Positions 34,433-43,523 of a stretch of 64,000 nt of DNA are shown here, piece by piece. Under the pieces are notes generated by a model, which had not been told where the DNA came from, did not search any database, and was given only the letters and a program-made list of their open reading frames with translations. A program made the translations under genes and the position numbers. The first letter of the stretch is position 1. The number at the start of each line of letters is the position of its first letter. Source of the stretch: CBFHND01 sp965657085 (lineage in GTDB: Bacteria; Pseudomonadota; Alphaproteobacteria; Rhodobacterales; Rhodobacteraceae); assembly GCA_965657085.1 (NCBI GenBank), contig CBFHND010000008.1:1-64000 (forward strand), read 5' to 3'.

Positions 34433-36604
34433 TCAGTCTTCGGTATGGGTCAGCTTTGGCACATCCGACGCCCCCGCCGATCCGCGCCCGCTGAGGGATG
34501 GGTTTTCCATGAAGAAGCGGTGGCAATTGAAGGCAAATGTTCCTTCGGAAAGGGCAGCGCGGGTGAATTTTCCATCCGGTCCCATGACCCAGCTTTGCGC
34601 CACGTCCGCAAGGTTGGCCGCCATGATCTGGCTGACGATTTGTGCCTTGACGGTCGCATTTTCGATCTCGATCAGGGTTTCGACCCGGCGGTTGAGGTTG
34701 CGGCCCATCCAGTCGGCGGAGGACATGAAAACCCGCGCCTTCTTGTGTGGCAAACCGTGGCCGTTGCCGAAACAGACGATGCGTGAATGTTCGAGAAACC
34801 GGCCCACGATGGATTTGACACGGATCGTCTCGCTCAGTCCCTCGACACCGGGTCGCAGACCGCAGATGCCGCGAATGACAAGGTTGATCTTCACCCCGGC
34901 CTGACTGGCCGCGTAAAGTGCATCGATCACCTGCGCGTCGATCAGGCTGTTCATCTTGGCCCAGATCTCGGCCGGTTTGCCCGCGCGGGCATGATCGGCT
35001 TCGGCGGCGATCATTTCCAGCAGGCGCGGTTTCAGGGTGAGGGGCGAAATGGCCAGATTTTCCAGGGTGTCGGGGCGTGCATAGCCCGACAGGTAGTTGA
35101 AGACCTTGGTGGCATCGCGGCCCAGCGTCTTGTCGCAGGTGAAAAGCGACAGATCGGTATAGATGCGCGCTGTGATGGGGTGGTAGTTGCCGGTGCCGTA
35201 GTGGGTATATGTCACCAACTCGTCACCTTCACGGCGCACAACGGTGCTGATCTTGGCGTGTGTCTTGAGGTCGATGAACCCGTAGACCACATGCGCGCCC
35301 GCCCGTTCCAGACGCCGCGACTGTCGGATGTTCGCGGCCTCGTCAAAGCGGGCTTTCAACTCGACCAATGCTGTCACGGACTTGCCGTCTTCGGCGGCCT
35401 CGCAAAGCGCCTCGACCACGGGCGAGTTTTTGGACGTGCGATAAAGCGTCTGCTTGATCGCGACCACGTTCGGGTCGCGCGCCGCCTGTTGCAGGAACCG
35501 CACCACCATTTCAAACGTCTCGTAGGGGTGGTGCAACAGCATGTCCTTTTGCCGGATGGCTGTGAACATGTCGCCGTCGAAATCGGTCACACGTTCGGGT
35601 ACGCGTGGGGTAAAGGTCGGCCAGAGCAGATCGGGGCGACTGTCGAGCACCAGTTCGCTCAGATCCGACATGCCGATCATGCCGTCGATCTCGATCACTT
35701 CGCTGTCGCCCACGCCCAATTCATCCATGATGACCGACTTGAGCTTGTCCGGCGCGCCCGTGGAATGGGTCAGGCGCACCACCTCACCGCGGCGACGCCG
35801 CTTGAGGGCCACTTCGAACTCGCGCACAAGGTCTTCGGCCTCGTCCTCGACTTCCAGATCGCTGTCCCGCAGCACGCGGAACTCGAAATAGGATTTCAGC
35901 TTGTAACCGGGAAAGAGGCTGCCGGTCTGCAACACCAGAAGTTCTTCGAGCGGCAGGAACCGTGCGCGGTCGTTGCCCGGCAGGCGAATGAACCGGGCGA
36001 TCTGGGCGGGAATGGGCAAGAGCGCTTGCAAGGGACGCTTGTCCGATTTCCGCTCAAGCTGCAGTGCCAGCACGTAGCCGGTGTTGGGAATGAACGGAAA
36101 CGGGTGCGCAGGGTCGATGGCCAGCGGCGACAGGACCGCGAAAACACGGGTCAGGAAGAAATCGGCCAGATAGGCTTTGTCGTCCTCGCTCAGCGCATCG
36201 CGGCGCAGAACGTCGATGCCTTGCGTCTCCATCTCGCTCAGCAACCCGGCAAAGACCTCTTGCTGTGTTGTCATCAGCTTGCGCGCATCCTCGTTGATCA
36301 GCACCAGCTGTTCGGCAGGTGTCAGACCATCGGCGGCGGGTGTGGTGTTGCCCGCATTGGCCAGTTCGCGCAGGCCCGCCACACGCACGGTATAGAATTC
36401 GTCAAGGTTGCCCGCGCTGATCGACAGGAACCGCAACCGTTCCAAGAGCGGCACACGCGGGTTCGCCGCCTCTTCGACCACGCGCCAGTTGAAGCCCAGC
36501 CAGCTGAGCTCGCGGTTGTAGAACCGCCCCGGGCCAGTGATGTCCACTTCGGGCAGGGCGGTCGGGGTGGTAAAGTCTGCGGTCAGGAAATCGGCATTGC
36601 TCAT
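34433..36604 (-). CDS. ppk1: polyphosphate kinase 1
   Basis: 723 residues. It makes polyphosphate from ATP reversibly. RFYNRELSWLGFNWRVVEE is the N-domain signature, IKQTLYRTSKNSPVVEAL contains the ATP-binding Arg, and DLKTHAKISTVVRREGDE has the autophosphorylated His. The ATG at 36604 gives a typical start; an ATG at 36625 is possible, and neither has a clear ribosome-binding site. It lies between hdaA and ppx, all in one direction and probably one operon. Confidence 0.94.
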   Translation of the reverse strand: MSNADFLTADFTTPTALPEVDITGPGRFYNRELSWLGFNWRVVEEAANPRVPLLERLRFLSISAGNLDEFYTVRVAGLRELANAGNTTPAADGLTPAEQLVLINEDARKLMTTQQEVFAGLLSEMETQGIDVLRRDALSEDDKAYLADFFLTRVFAVLSPLAIDPAHPFPFIPNTGYVLALQLERKSDKRPLQALLPIPAQIARFIRLPGNDRARFLPLEELLVLQTGSLFPGYKLKSYFEFRVLRDSDLEVEDEAEDLVREFEVALKRRRRGEVVRLTHSTGAPDKLKSVIMDELGVGDSEVIEIDGMIGMSDLSELVLDSRPDLLWPTFTPRVPERVTDFDGDMFTAIRQKDMLLHHPYETFEMVVRFLQQAARDPNVVAIKQTLYRTSKNSPVVEALCEAAEDGKSVTALVELKARFDEAANIRQSRRLERAGAHVVYGFIDLKTHAKISTVVRREGDELVTYTHYGTGNYHPITARIYTDLSLFTCDKTLGRDATKVFNYLSGYARPDTLENLAISPLTLKPRLLEMIAAEADHARAGKPAEIWAKMNSLIDAQVIDALYAASQAGVKINLVIRGICGLRPGVEGLSETIRVKSIVGRFLEHSRIVCFGNGHGLPHKKARVFMSSADWMGRNLNRRVETLIEIENATVKAQIVSQIMAANLADVAQSWVMGPDGKFTRAALSEGTFAFNCHRFFMENPSLSGRGSAGASDVPKLTHTED

Positions 36605-36647
36605 ACGGGGGGTATCACCGGGCATTGTGACGGTTAAGTGACGTTTA

Positions 36648-37328
36648 TCACCCGTCCGGCGTGTCTTTGTCCAGAACGCGGGCTGCAAGCGTACGGGTGA
36701 GCGGTTTTTGTGCGCTCAAACTTGCGGCATCCAGTGCGACCACGATACGCCGTGCGGCATCAAAAGACCGTTCCATGCGTGGGACCAGATAGGGGATGAC
36801 ATCGGCCTTCGGCGTCAACTGCCGGTCGGCGAACAGCTTGGCGAGGACCGCAGTCAGCAGCGCATCGTCGGGTGGGTCCAGTTCTGCCATCTGCGCGGCC
36901 ATGATGCGGCTTTGCAGGTCGGGCAGGGACATGTCCCAGTGCGCAGGCGCGCCACACCCGGTCAGCAACAGGCTTTGCCCGTTCTGTTGGGCAAGGTTGT
37001 GCAGGTGAAAGAGGGCGGTTTGGGCGGCATCGTCCTGTGCAATGTCCGGCACGTCTTCGATGGCGACGGGACCCGCAGCCAACGCAGGAACATCCACCTG
37101 TGCCAAATCACGCGCGGCCACGATTTGCGCGCCCGCCAGATCGGCCCAGACATGGGCAAGGTGGGTTTTGCCAGCGCCCGCGGGACCACACAGCACCATC
37201 TTGCCACCCGGCCAGTTGGCCCAGTCTTCGATCAGGGCGACGGCCACGGCATTGCCGGGCGAGACCATGAAATCATCACGTCCAAGGGCCGTCCGGGACG
37301 GCAGGTCAAAGCTGAGCTGTTCGGCCAT
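36648..37328 (-). CDS. hdaA: HdaA/DnaA-like replication regulator
   Basis: A 226-residue AAA+ protein with Walker A GPAGAGKT (residues 48-55), Walker-B-like AIEDVPDI, and a lid with RMERSFDAARRIVVALD. It starts MAEQLSFDLPSRTALGRDDF; QLSFDLP matches the beta-clamp binding motif of Hda. Family members stimulate DnaA-ATP hydrolysis to limit initiation. Next to the AI-2E permease (1 base gap) and ppk1, as is common in the order. Confidence 0.9.
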   Translation of the reverse strand: MAEQLSFDLPSRTALGRDDFMVSPGNAVAVALIEDWANWPGGKMVLCGPAGAGKTHLAHVWADLAGAQIVAARDLAQVDVPALAAGPVAIEDVPDIAQDDAAQTALFHLHNLAQQNGQSLLLTGCGAPAHWDMSLPDLQSRIMAAQMAELDPPDDALLTAVLAKLFADRQLTPKADVIPYLVPRMERSFDAARRIVVALDAASLSAQKPLTRTLAARVLDKDTPDG

Positions 37329-37329
37329 G

Positions 37330-38397
37330 TCAGTCCCGGTTCTGCTGGCTCAGACCCCGGTAGAGGCGGCTGTCGCGGTATTGAGAGATGGCAAAGCGGA
37401 TCACCACACCCATGGCCGCCGCCATTGGCACCGCCACCAGCATCCCGACAAACCCGAAAAGCGTGCCGAAGACGGCCAGTGCAAGGATCAGCCACACAGG
37501 GTGCAGGCCGACGCTGTTCCCGACCAGTTTGGGCGTCAAAAAGTTGCCTTCGACCACCTGTCCGATGACGAAGATGCCCGCAACGAGGCCCAGCGACACC
37601 CAATCGCCCCAGAATTGAAAGAGCCCCAGCCCAATGGCCAACGCCCCGCCAATCAACGCACCAAGGTAGGGAATAAAGGTGATCAGACCCGCAACAAAGC
37701 CCACGACCAGACCGAATTGCAGCCCAACCAGCATCAGCGCAATGGCATAATAGGTTCCAAGGATCAGGCAAACGGTGCCCATGCCCCGGATGAACGAGGC
37801 CAGCGTCGCGTCGATCTCTGCGGCCAGTGTGCGGATGACCGGCGCATGATCGCGCGGCAGCAGATCGTCGATGCGCGCCACCATCCGGTCCCAATCCAGT
37901 AGAAGATAGACCGCCACCACTGGCACGATCACGAACAGAACAACGATGTTGAGGATCGACGCTGCTGACGTGATCGCGGTGTTCAACAACTCTCCGCCAC
38001 GGCTCTGGATGGTTTCGGCCACGGAATTCAGCGATTGGCGCAGTGTTGAACTTTCGTCCAGCAAAGATGGAAAGCGTTCGGTCAGGAAGGCGCCGAAATC
38101 ACGGGCCAGCGCAGGGGCCGTGTTGAAAAGCTGTACCGATTGGTTGATCAGGGTCGGTATCACCAAAAGAGCCATCAGCACGAACAGGAACAGCGCCACG
38201 AAGGTGATGATCGTGGTGGCCAGCACCCGGCTCGCCCCGATCTTTTCCAACCGATCCGCCACCGGATCGAGGAAATAGGCGATCGCCCCGCCCAGCACGA
38301 AGGGCAAAAGCACGTCGCCCAGAAACCAGAGCAACCCAAGAAACACCGCAGCAGCGAGGCCCCAGTACTTCAGCTGATCGCGGACGGGCAGTCCCAT
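37330..38397 (-). CDS. AI-2E/PerM family permease
   Basis: 355 residues with about eight transmembrane helices and a soluble loop after helix 3. YLDPVADRLEKIGASRVLAT and FIPYLGALIGGALAIGLGLF are the family motifs. Members are implicated in autoinducer-2 or ion export. The ATG at 38397 has AGGAGCTTT upstream. Probably first in the operon with hdaA, ppk1 and ppx. Confidence 0.88.
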   Translation of the reverse strand: MGLPVRDQLKYWGLAAAVFLGLLWFLGDVLLPFVLGGAIAYFLDPVADRLEKIGASRVLATTIITFVALFLFVLMALLVIPTLINQSVQLFNTAPALARDFGAFLTERFPSLLDESSTLRQSLNSVAETIQSRGGELLNTAITSAASILNIVVLFVIVPVVAVYLLLDWDRMVARIDDLLPRDHAPVIRTLAAEIDATLASFIRGMGTVCLILGTYYAIALMLVGLQFGLVVGFVAGLITFIPYLGALIGGALAIGLGLFQFWGDWVSLGLVAGIFVIGQVVEGNFLTPKLVGNSVGLHPVWLILALAVFGTLFGFVGMLVAVPMAAAMGVVIRFAISQYRDSRLYRGLSQQNRD

Positions 38398-38520
38398 GTA
38401 AAGCTCCTGTCGGGTTCGCCTTACACATCGCCCAAGCCTTGCCCGGTTTCAAGGGGTTGCGCGCGGCGGGGCCGTTTTGAAGTCTGAAAAAAGGTCTCGT
38501 TCACAGTTAATGCCTTTGAA

Positions 38521-38562
38521 CGAAAACGGCCTGCCCACCGATGTCAGGTGGACAGGCCGAGC
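38521..38562 (-). terminator. terminator of fasciclin gene
   Basis: A stem of CGGCCTG/CAGGCCG plus CCACC/GGTGG with one internal mismatch (38527-38539 with 38547-38559). On the minus strand it is followed by TTTTCGTT. Confidence 0.75.
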
Positions 38563-38600
38563 GTGCTTGCGCAGGGGGATCAGCGCAAGCAGTCCTTGGC

Positions 38601-39116
38601 TTAGTGGCAGGCGGGGCGCGTGCCGGGCAGCAGAACCTTGTCGATAACGTGGATCACGCCGTTGTCGGCCTGAATGTTGGCAATGACCACGTTGGCGCTT
38701 TCACCCGTTTCGTCTGCGATGCTGACGCCCGATGCGCCCTTGGTGATGCACAGACGCTCAGTGGCCAGCACGGGTTTGAAATAATTGGATCCGGTCGGGA
38801 TCGCCTCGGCGGGCAGGTTGCGGTCGTCCACGTGATACAGCAGCACGTTGGTCAGCTGATCCTTGTTTTCAGGCTTCAGCAGGGTGTCGACGGTGCCTTC
38901 GGGCAGGGCGGCAAAGGCGTCATTGACCGGCGCGTAAACGGTGAAGGGGCCGGGGCCCGCCAGAGTGTCAGCCAGACCTGCGGCGGTGACGGCGGCCACA
39001 AGTGTCGAGAACCGTTCGTCGCCCGCGGCGATTTCAACGATGCTGGCAGCCTGAGCCGCTGTGCCAAAAGTGACTGTCGCAGCCGTGATCGCGGCCAACT
39101 TGCGCAGAGTTTTCAT
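38601..39116 (-). CDS. secreted fasciclin-domain protein
   Basis: 171 residues. A signal peptide (to about Ala23, FGTAAQAA) precedes one FAS1 domain (TLVAAVTAAGLADTLAGPGP, TVYAPVNDAFAALPEGT, and the H-box-like NVLLYHVDD), ending GVIHVIDKVLLPG. FAS1 proteins mediate adhesion or cell-surface interactions. Two cysteines (about 125 and 170) could form a disulfide. Monocistronic, with its own terminator. Confidence 0.92.
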   Translation of the reverse strand: MKTLRKLAAITAATVTFGTAAQAASIVEIAAGDERFSTLVAAVTAAGLADTLAGPGPFTVYAPVNDAFAALPEGTVDTLLKPENKDQLTNVLLYHVDDRNLPAEAIPTGSNYFKPVLATERLCITKGASGVSIADETGESANVVIANIQADNGVIHVIDKVLLPGTRPACH

Positions 39117-39236
39117 CTTACTTACCTTCCTATGTGTGCATCCATGCCTTTTGACATGTGCGAAAGGTACGGAGCGGCGCGGGCGGTGGATGACATCGCT
39201 CGCGCTTGCGTGATCAGCCGTTATCGAGATGTAATA

Positions 39237-40205
39237 TTAGTCGCTCAGTGTGCCGAGTTCCGGGGTGCCTGCATCCGCAGCTTCATCCGGCCAGTTGGTG
39301 CGCCAGACCTCTGCGGACCAATGGCCGCAATTGACGGCCTCGCGGTCAAAGCCGGGCAGGGCAGGCACGATGGGCCTGACCGTCACGTCATGGCGCGGCA
39401 CGGCGAAGTAGGGAAAGGAATAGCGCTCCTTGCCGGATCTGTTGACCACCCGGTGCGGGGTCGAGACCAGCCGCCCGCCGGACCACAGCTCGAACATGTC
39501 ACCGATGTTGACCACGAAACCGCCCGGTGGGCAATCCGGGCTGATCCATGCGCCGTCGCGGGTTTGGACCTCAAGCCCGCCCACGGGATCCGGCGCAATG
39601 ATCGTCAGCGCGTCGGTGTCCTTGTGCGGGTGGATGCCATAGCTGTCGTCGTCGGGGGCCTGCGGAGGATAGTGCAGCAAGGTCATGTTGGTCAGCGGCT
39701 TTTCAAAGGCATCTGCAAAGGCCGTGCGCTTCAGCCCCAGACCATCGGCCAAGGCTGCGCACAGCGCGCCCGCAATCCGGTCCATATGCGCCCAATAGCG
39801 CAAGACGACATCGCGGGCCTGTGGCACTTCAGGCGGCCACAGGTTCGGCCCATATAGCGCACAATCGGCGCGGATCGGATCGTCTGGGGCGACCTCATGG
39901 TGCAGTTTGTACCCTTCGTAGTTGTCCGCGCGCCCTGATCCGTCATTGGGTGTGAAAAAGCCAAAAGGGATATAACCGCGATAATTCGCGCGGGTGATGG
40001 CCTGTTCCCATTTGACTGCTTCAGGGACCGCAAAGAGGGCGCGCACGGTGGTGCGCATCCTGTCGATATCCTCGGGCGGAACGCCAGTGCCGGTGATCGA
40101 CAGGAACCCGATGTCCGTACAGGCCGCAATGATCTGCGCCACACAGTCCGCACGCCCATCGGGAGCATCCAAACCTGCGATGTCGATTGTTGGAATGGCC
40201 TGCAT
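39237..40205 (-). CDS. 2-oxoglutarate/Fe(II)-dependent oxygenase (isopenicillin N synthase-like)
   Basis: 322 residues. The iron triad is visible as His-x-Asp in GIHPHKDTDALT and a distal His in STPHRVVN, with Arg-x-Ser in KERYSFPYF for 2-oxoglutarate binding. The N-terminal DIOX_N region begins MQAIPTIDIAGLD. Substrate unknown; such enzymes hydroxylate or cleave small molecules. The ATG overlaps by one base the stop of the FAD oxidoreductase upstream, so they form a coupled two-enzyme operon. Confidence 0.87.
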   Translation of the reverse strand: MQAIPTIDIAGLDAPDGRADCVAQIIAACTDIGFLSITGTGVPPEDIDRMRTTVRALFAVPEAVKWEQAITRANYRGYIPFGFFTPNDGSGRADNYEGYKLHHEVAPDDPIRADCALYGPNLWPPEVPQARDVVLRYWAHMDRIAGALCAALADGLGLKRTAFADAFEKPLTNMTLLHYPPQAPDDDSYGIHPHKDTDALTIIAPDPVGGLEVQTRDGAWISPDCPPGGFVVNIGDMFELWSGGRLVSTPHRVVNRSGKERYSFPYFAVPRHDVTVRPIVPALPGFDREAVNCGHWSAEVWRTNWPDEAADAGTPELGTLSD

Positions 40206-41569
40206 CAGAACACCCGCACGGCCTGATCCTGCAAGGTGGCCTGCACCGCCGCCATGTCGATGGCGTCCAGCGCACGGCTCTTGGCAACGGCCTGCGCCGC
40301 AGCCACGCCAGCGCCTTGCCCGGCAACCGCGCAACAGGCCATGTTGCGGGTGGCGGCGTGGGCAATCTTGTCACCGCCGATGGCCCGGCCCGTCACCAGC
40401 AGTCCCTTGACCCCCTTGGGTAGCATCGACCGATAGGGGATGTGCATATAGCGCCCGGTGGTCGGAATGATCAGCACCCCGTAGCCGTCGATGAACTCGG
40501 GGTAGATGCCGATGCTGTCGTCAAACCGCGCCTGCCCGCGCACATCCGCTTCGGTCATGTTGTAGGCGGCGTTGATCTTGCGGGTGTCCCGGATGCCGAT
40601 GGACATGCCGAAGTTGCGCAGCCGCGCGGCCTCACAGCCCGGCGTATAGGCGCGCAGGGCGTCGATGGCGTGCATGGCCTGCGCGCGCCCCTCGATTTCA
40701 AAGCGGGTTAGGCTGTCGGGATCGGTCCCGTCACAGCCCGCAAGGTGGATGAGGTTCATATAGGTCATCTCGCCACTGTCATGGACTGCGCCCCATGTGC
40801 CGCCGATGGTGTTGAGATGGGCGGGAATCACACCGTCCTTGATCGCCCGTTCAAAGGGTTTGCCGAGGAAGGGCGAAAACATGTCGTCTTCCTTGCCATC
40901 GGTTTCGACCACCCATTCGCCGCTGGACCAATCCTTGTAGGTTTGCGGGTCCTTTTGGACGCCTGCCATGAAGGCCGCCTTGTCCACGCCTGCGATGTGA
41001 AACATGACCGATGCGGCCTGCATCTCTTCTACCGGGGTCTTGAGGGTGGCGGCGCCTGCGCGCTGGGCCACATCGGCATCCCCCGTGGCGTCGATGACAA
41101 CGCGCGCGGTGATGGCCTCGCGTCCGGCCTTGGATTCCACGATGACGCCGCGGATGGTGTCGCCGTCCATGATGGGTGCCACGAACTGGCGGTGCAGCAT
41201 GGGGGTGATCCCTGCCTCCTCAACCAGCCGGTCGGCCACCAGTTTGAAGCCTTCGCTGTCCAACTCGTAGCTGAGCGACTGGCTTTCGGGTACCGCGGCC
41301 CCCATGGCCTTGGCCCGGTCCTCGAACTCGCGGCCCAAGCCGCCCGCCTCAACCGTGGCCTCATGGCGGTACCATGCGAAGCCTTCGACGCCGACGACGG
41401 TGATATTGCCGCCAAAGCAGCCGAAACGGTCCAGCAGGGTCACATCCGCACCTGCCCGCGCCGCCGCCAAGGCCGCCGCCAGCCCACCGGGACCGGAGCC
41501 GACAACCAGAACGCCGGTGTCGTGGATCACAGGGGTCTGGCGGGCGGGTTCATGGATGATGCGTGTCAT
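40205..41569 (-). CDS. FAD-dependent oxidoreductase (GidA/FAD_oxidored-like)
   Basis: 454 residues with an N-terminal dinucleotide fold, VLVVGSGPGGLAAALAAARA, followed by DRFGCFGGNITVVGVEGFAW, the PF12831-type motif, and a C-terminal LVTGRAIGGDKIAHAATRNM. Substrate unknown. The ATG at 41569 begins MTRIIHEPARQTP. A TGGT-N7-ACCA palindrome lies about 95 bases upstream. Coupled to the 2OG oxygenase downstream, suggesting sequential oxidation of one compound (inference). Confidence 0.86.
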   Translation of the reverse strand: MTRIIHEPARQTPVIHDTGVLVVGSGPGGLAAALAAARAGADVTLLDRFGCFGGNITVVGVEGFAWYRHEATVEAGGLGREFEDRAKAMGAAVPESQSLSYELDSEGFKLVADRLVEEAGITPMLHRQFVAPIMDGDTIRGVIVESKAGREAITARVVIDATGDADVAQRAGAATLKTPVEEMQAASVMFHIAGVDKAAFMAGVQKDPQTYKDWSSGEWVVETDGKEDDMFSPFLGKPFERAIKDGVIPAHLNTIGGTWGAVHDSGEMTYMNLIHLAGCDGTDPDSLTRFEIEGRAQAMHAIDALRAYTPGCEAARLRNFGMSIGIRDTRKINAAYNMTEADVRGQARFDDSIGIYPEFIDGYGVLIIPTTGRYMHIPYRSMLPKGVKGLLVTGRAIGGDKIAHAATRNMACCAVAGQGAGVAAAQAVAKSRALDAIDMAAVQATLQDQAVRVF

Positions 41570-41663
41570 GGCACCGTTACAAATGGATTTGGAAAACCCG
41601 TCAATGGAAAACGGTTCGGCCTTCCACTGATGCATAGTCGGTCACGGGGCATGATGTCGGGTC

Positions 41664-41682
41664 ACTGGTGAAACGTACCAGT
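41664..41682. promoter_or_regulatory. possible GntR-type operator
   Basis: ACTGGT (41664-41669) and ACCAGT (41677-41682) are perfect inverted arms separated by 7 bases. TGGT-N-ACCA palindromes are typical of GntR/FadR-family operators. It lies upstream of the FAD oxidoreductase operon. No GntR gene is adjacent. Confidence 0.35.
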
Positions 41683-41794
41683 CAGGTGACTGTTGGGCGA
41701 ATTCGGTTGGTTTTCTTGGTTAGCTTGGCGGACCAAGGGGACGTCTGATCTGGAAATTCAAATGGCCGCTTTGTTGCAAACCCAGAAAATAGTC

Positions 41795-42238
41795 TCACTT
41801 GGAGCGTTTGATCCTTCCTGTCATTTTCAGACCGTCGCGAATGTTCAAGCCCATCATCGTGAGGTTTGCCGCCCCGGCGATCAGTTCCACGGTTTGGACA
41901 CTGTAAAAGATGCTGTCGAATTCGCCTGCTGCCGCCTTGCCAGCCAGAAACCAAGCCGCGGGCAAGAGGATCAACAGACCGTTCAGCGCGATGATCGGCA
42001 TGCGTTTCTTTTTGGTTCGGGCGAGGGCATCCTTGCGACGACGGCCCATTGCCATGCCTGATCCTCCAACGATTGCCATTGCGGGAATAAGGATGAACAT
42101 GCCGTTCAGAATCCAACTTTTGACCAAGGCAATCGTTGCATGGCTTGCAAACAGTTCGCTGATCGCTGTCGAGGTCCAGAAACTCAAGATCATCAAGAAG
42201 CCGATACCGCCGGCGACAGCGTGAATGCGTTTTTTCAT
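41795..42238 (-). CDS. small membrane protein, four helices
   Basis: 147 residues with hydrophobic segments near 8-30, 42-62, 82-102 and 112-132, joined by a basic loop GRRRKDALARTKKKRM. No family recognised with confidence. It starts at ATG 42238 (MKKRIHAVAGGIGFLM). It lies 27 bases downstream of the monooxygenase-like gene on the same strand, so both are probably controlled from the MarR-site region. Confidence 0.65.
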   Translation of the reverse strand: MKKRIHAVAGGIGFLMILSFWTSTAISELFASHATIALVKSWILNGMFILIPAMAIVGGSGMAMGRRRKDALARTKKKRMPIIALNGLLILLPAAWFLAGKAAAGEFDSIFYSVQTVELIAGAANLTMMGLNIRDGLKMTGRIKRSK

Positions 42239-42265
42239 TGTTTCATAGCTTTCTTGGAGTAACTG

Positions 42266-42634
42266 TCAGGCCGTACAGCAGTTCTGCACTGCAACCTTTT
42301 CGAAGAGATACGGAGCGGTCACGGCGCTAGATGGATAGTGGCTGAGCGCATTCTGAAACTCCGGGTTCGTGAAGGCTGCACGGAAGTCGGCGACAGAGTC
42401 CCAGATGGCGTAGTTCAGATACATACAGCTTTCGCCGACGGCCTTGTGCAGTTGTGTGCTGATGTAGCCGGGCTGTTTCTTCATCCAGAGCGCGTCGTTT
42501 TTCCAGGCTGCAATCAACGCATCCTGATCGTCGACATCAACGGTGAACAGGTTGACCAAAACGACCGGCGCGGCGTCGACGCCAAGCTGTTGATCAATCG
42601 GACAATCGGGGTCGAGAGGTTTGAAGTTGACCAT
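42266..42634 (-). CDS. antibiotic-biosynthesis-monooxygenase (ABM) domain protein
   Basis: 122 residues with a ferredoxin-like ABM fold. VLVNLFTVDVDDQDALIAAW and QPGYISTQLHKAV, then YLNYAIWDSVADFRAAF, are the usual blocks. Such proteins act as quinone-forming monooxygenases, haem enzymes or stress proteins. It ends in paired cysteines (VQNCCTA). The ATG at 42634 has GGAG upstream. Diverges from the marR gene across nested palindromes. Confidence 0.82.
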   Translation of the reverse strand: MVNFKPLDPDCPIDQQLGVDAAPVVLVNLFTVDVDDQDALIAAWKNDALWMKKQPGYISTQLHKAVGESCMYLNYAIWDSVADFRAAFTNPEFQNALSHYPSSAVTAPYLFEKVAVQNCCTA

Positions 42635-42662
42635 CGTTCGTTCTCCACAAGTTGGAATTTGG

Positions 42663-42714
42663 TGACATGTTGTCAAATTCGACTCATTAACGAATTTGAC
42701 AATGCGTTGTCAAA
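42663..42714. promoter_or_regulatory. nested MarR operators
   Basis: TTTGACAA-TGCG-TTGTCAAA (42695-42714) is a perfect 8-bp-arm palindrome, and TGACA-TGT-TGTCA (42663-42675) is a shorter related one. The two are tied by an 11-bp perfect inverted repeat, TGTCAAATTCG (42671-42681) with CGAATTTGACA (42691-42701). Symmetric TTGTCAA sites between a marR gene and its divergent target are classic MarR-family operators. Confidence 0.75.
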
Positions 42715-42730
42715 CAAATACGCATCTGGC

Positions 42731-43195
42731 ATGACAGATGAACAACGGTCCGAGGCCGGTGAAGCCGTGACAGCTCTGATACTGGATGTGTTCCGGCTGA
42801 ATGGTCGGTTACAACTGGCAGGCGACCGACTCGTCGCGGAATTGGGATTAACCAGCGCGCGCTGGCAGATACTTGGCGCCCTCGCCCAGGCGGAAAAGCC
42901 GGAATCCGTTGCTTGGCACGCGCGCAATATGGGTGTGCATCGTCAAGGCGTGCAACGCATCGTAAATGAATTGGTAAACGAAGGGATTATTGAGCTTCTG
43001 GCAAACCCCCAACACAAACGTGCGCATCTGGTGATTCTGACTTCAAAGGGCCAAGAGTTGTACGAAGAGGCGATCGCATTGCAGGTCCCATGGGTGAATG
43101 ATCTGTCCGAAGGGCTTGCGGTAGAAGACATAACCACCGCTCAAGAGGTTATCGGCCTGCTCAGAGTGCGATTGCTGAAAGCCTCCAATTCCTGA
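42731..43195 (+). CDS. MarR family transcriptional regulator
   Basis: 154 residues. The winged helix-turn-helix occupies about 35-110 (LTSARWQILGALAQAEKPES, then VHRQGVQRIVNELVNEGIIE, and the wing NPQHKRAHLVILTSKG). No cysteine suggests direct thiol sensing; the ligand is unknown. The ATG at 42731 follows the operator by 16 bases, so repression of its own gene is likely. An earlier in-frame start is possible but would overlap the operator. Confidence 0.88.
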   Translation: MTDEQRSEAGEAVTALILDVFRLNGRLQLAGDRLVAELGLTSARWQILGALAQAEKPESVAWHARNMGVHRQGVQRIVNELVNEGIIELLANPQHKRAHLVILTSKGQELYEEAIALQVPWVNDLSEGLAVEDITTAQEVIGLLRVRLLKASNS

Positions 43196-43523
43196 AGCTG
43201 ACACGCGTTCCAAACGTAGCATCCGGTAAGTATTGGCTCAAAGTCGATCTTTTCCGCGCGCTCAATGCAGAGCCCGGCACATGCACGGCAGGACCTCGGC
43301 GCAATTTTTTCTTCGACGCGTGGTTTGGGAGGCTTTTGACCCTACAATAGGGCGCACCTGAAGTTCACCTCATCGGCCCATCTTGGCCGATGCCTGAGGA
43401 ACAAACCTGCGTCAGTCTCTGACGTTGTGGGCGTTTATCTCGCAACACGGATGGAAGGGCGATTGCGAGGGGGGCGGCTTTGGCCTAATCAGGGCGAAGA
43501 TTTGGACTTGGAGAGCCCGCGCC
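43196..43523. other. intergenic region before proS
   Basis: 328 bases without a convincing gene. It contains a perfect 8-bp hairpin, CATCGGCC (43371-43378) with GGCCGATG (43385-43392), flanked by CCT/AGG-type pairing, and a TACAAT hexamer at 43343 that could be a -10 element. No tRNA or known riboswitch is recognised. Confidence 0.45.

Noticed and set aside
34787..36637. A 616-codon open frame on the plus strand opposite ppk1
   Set aside because: It is antisense to a clearly recognised ppk1, has no family-like motif, and results from high GC third positions that suppress stops.
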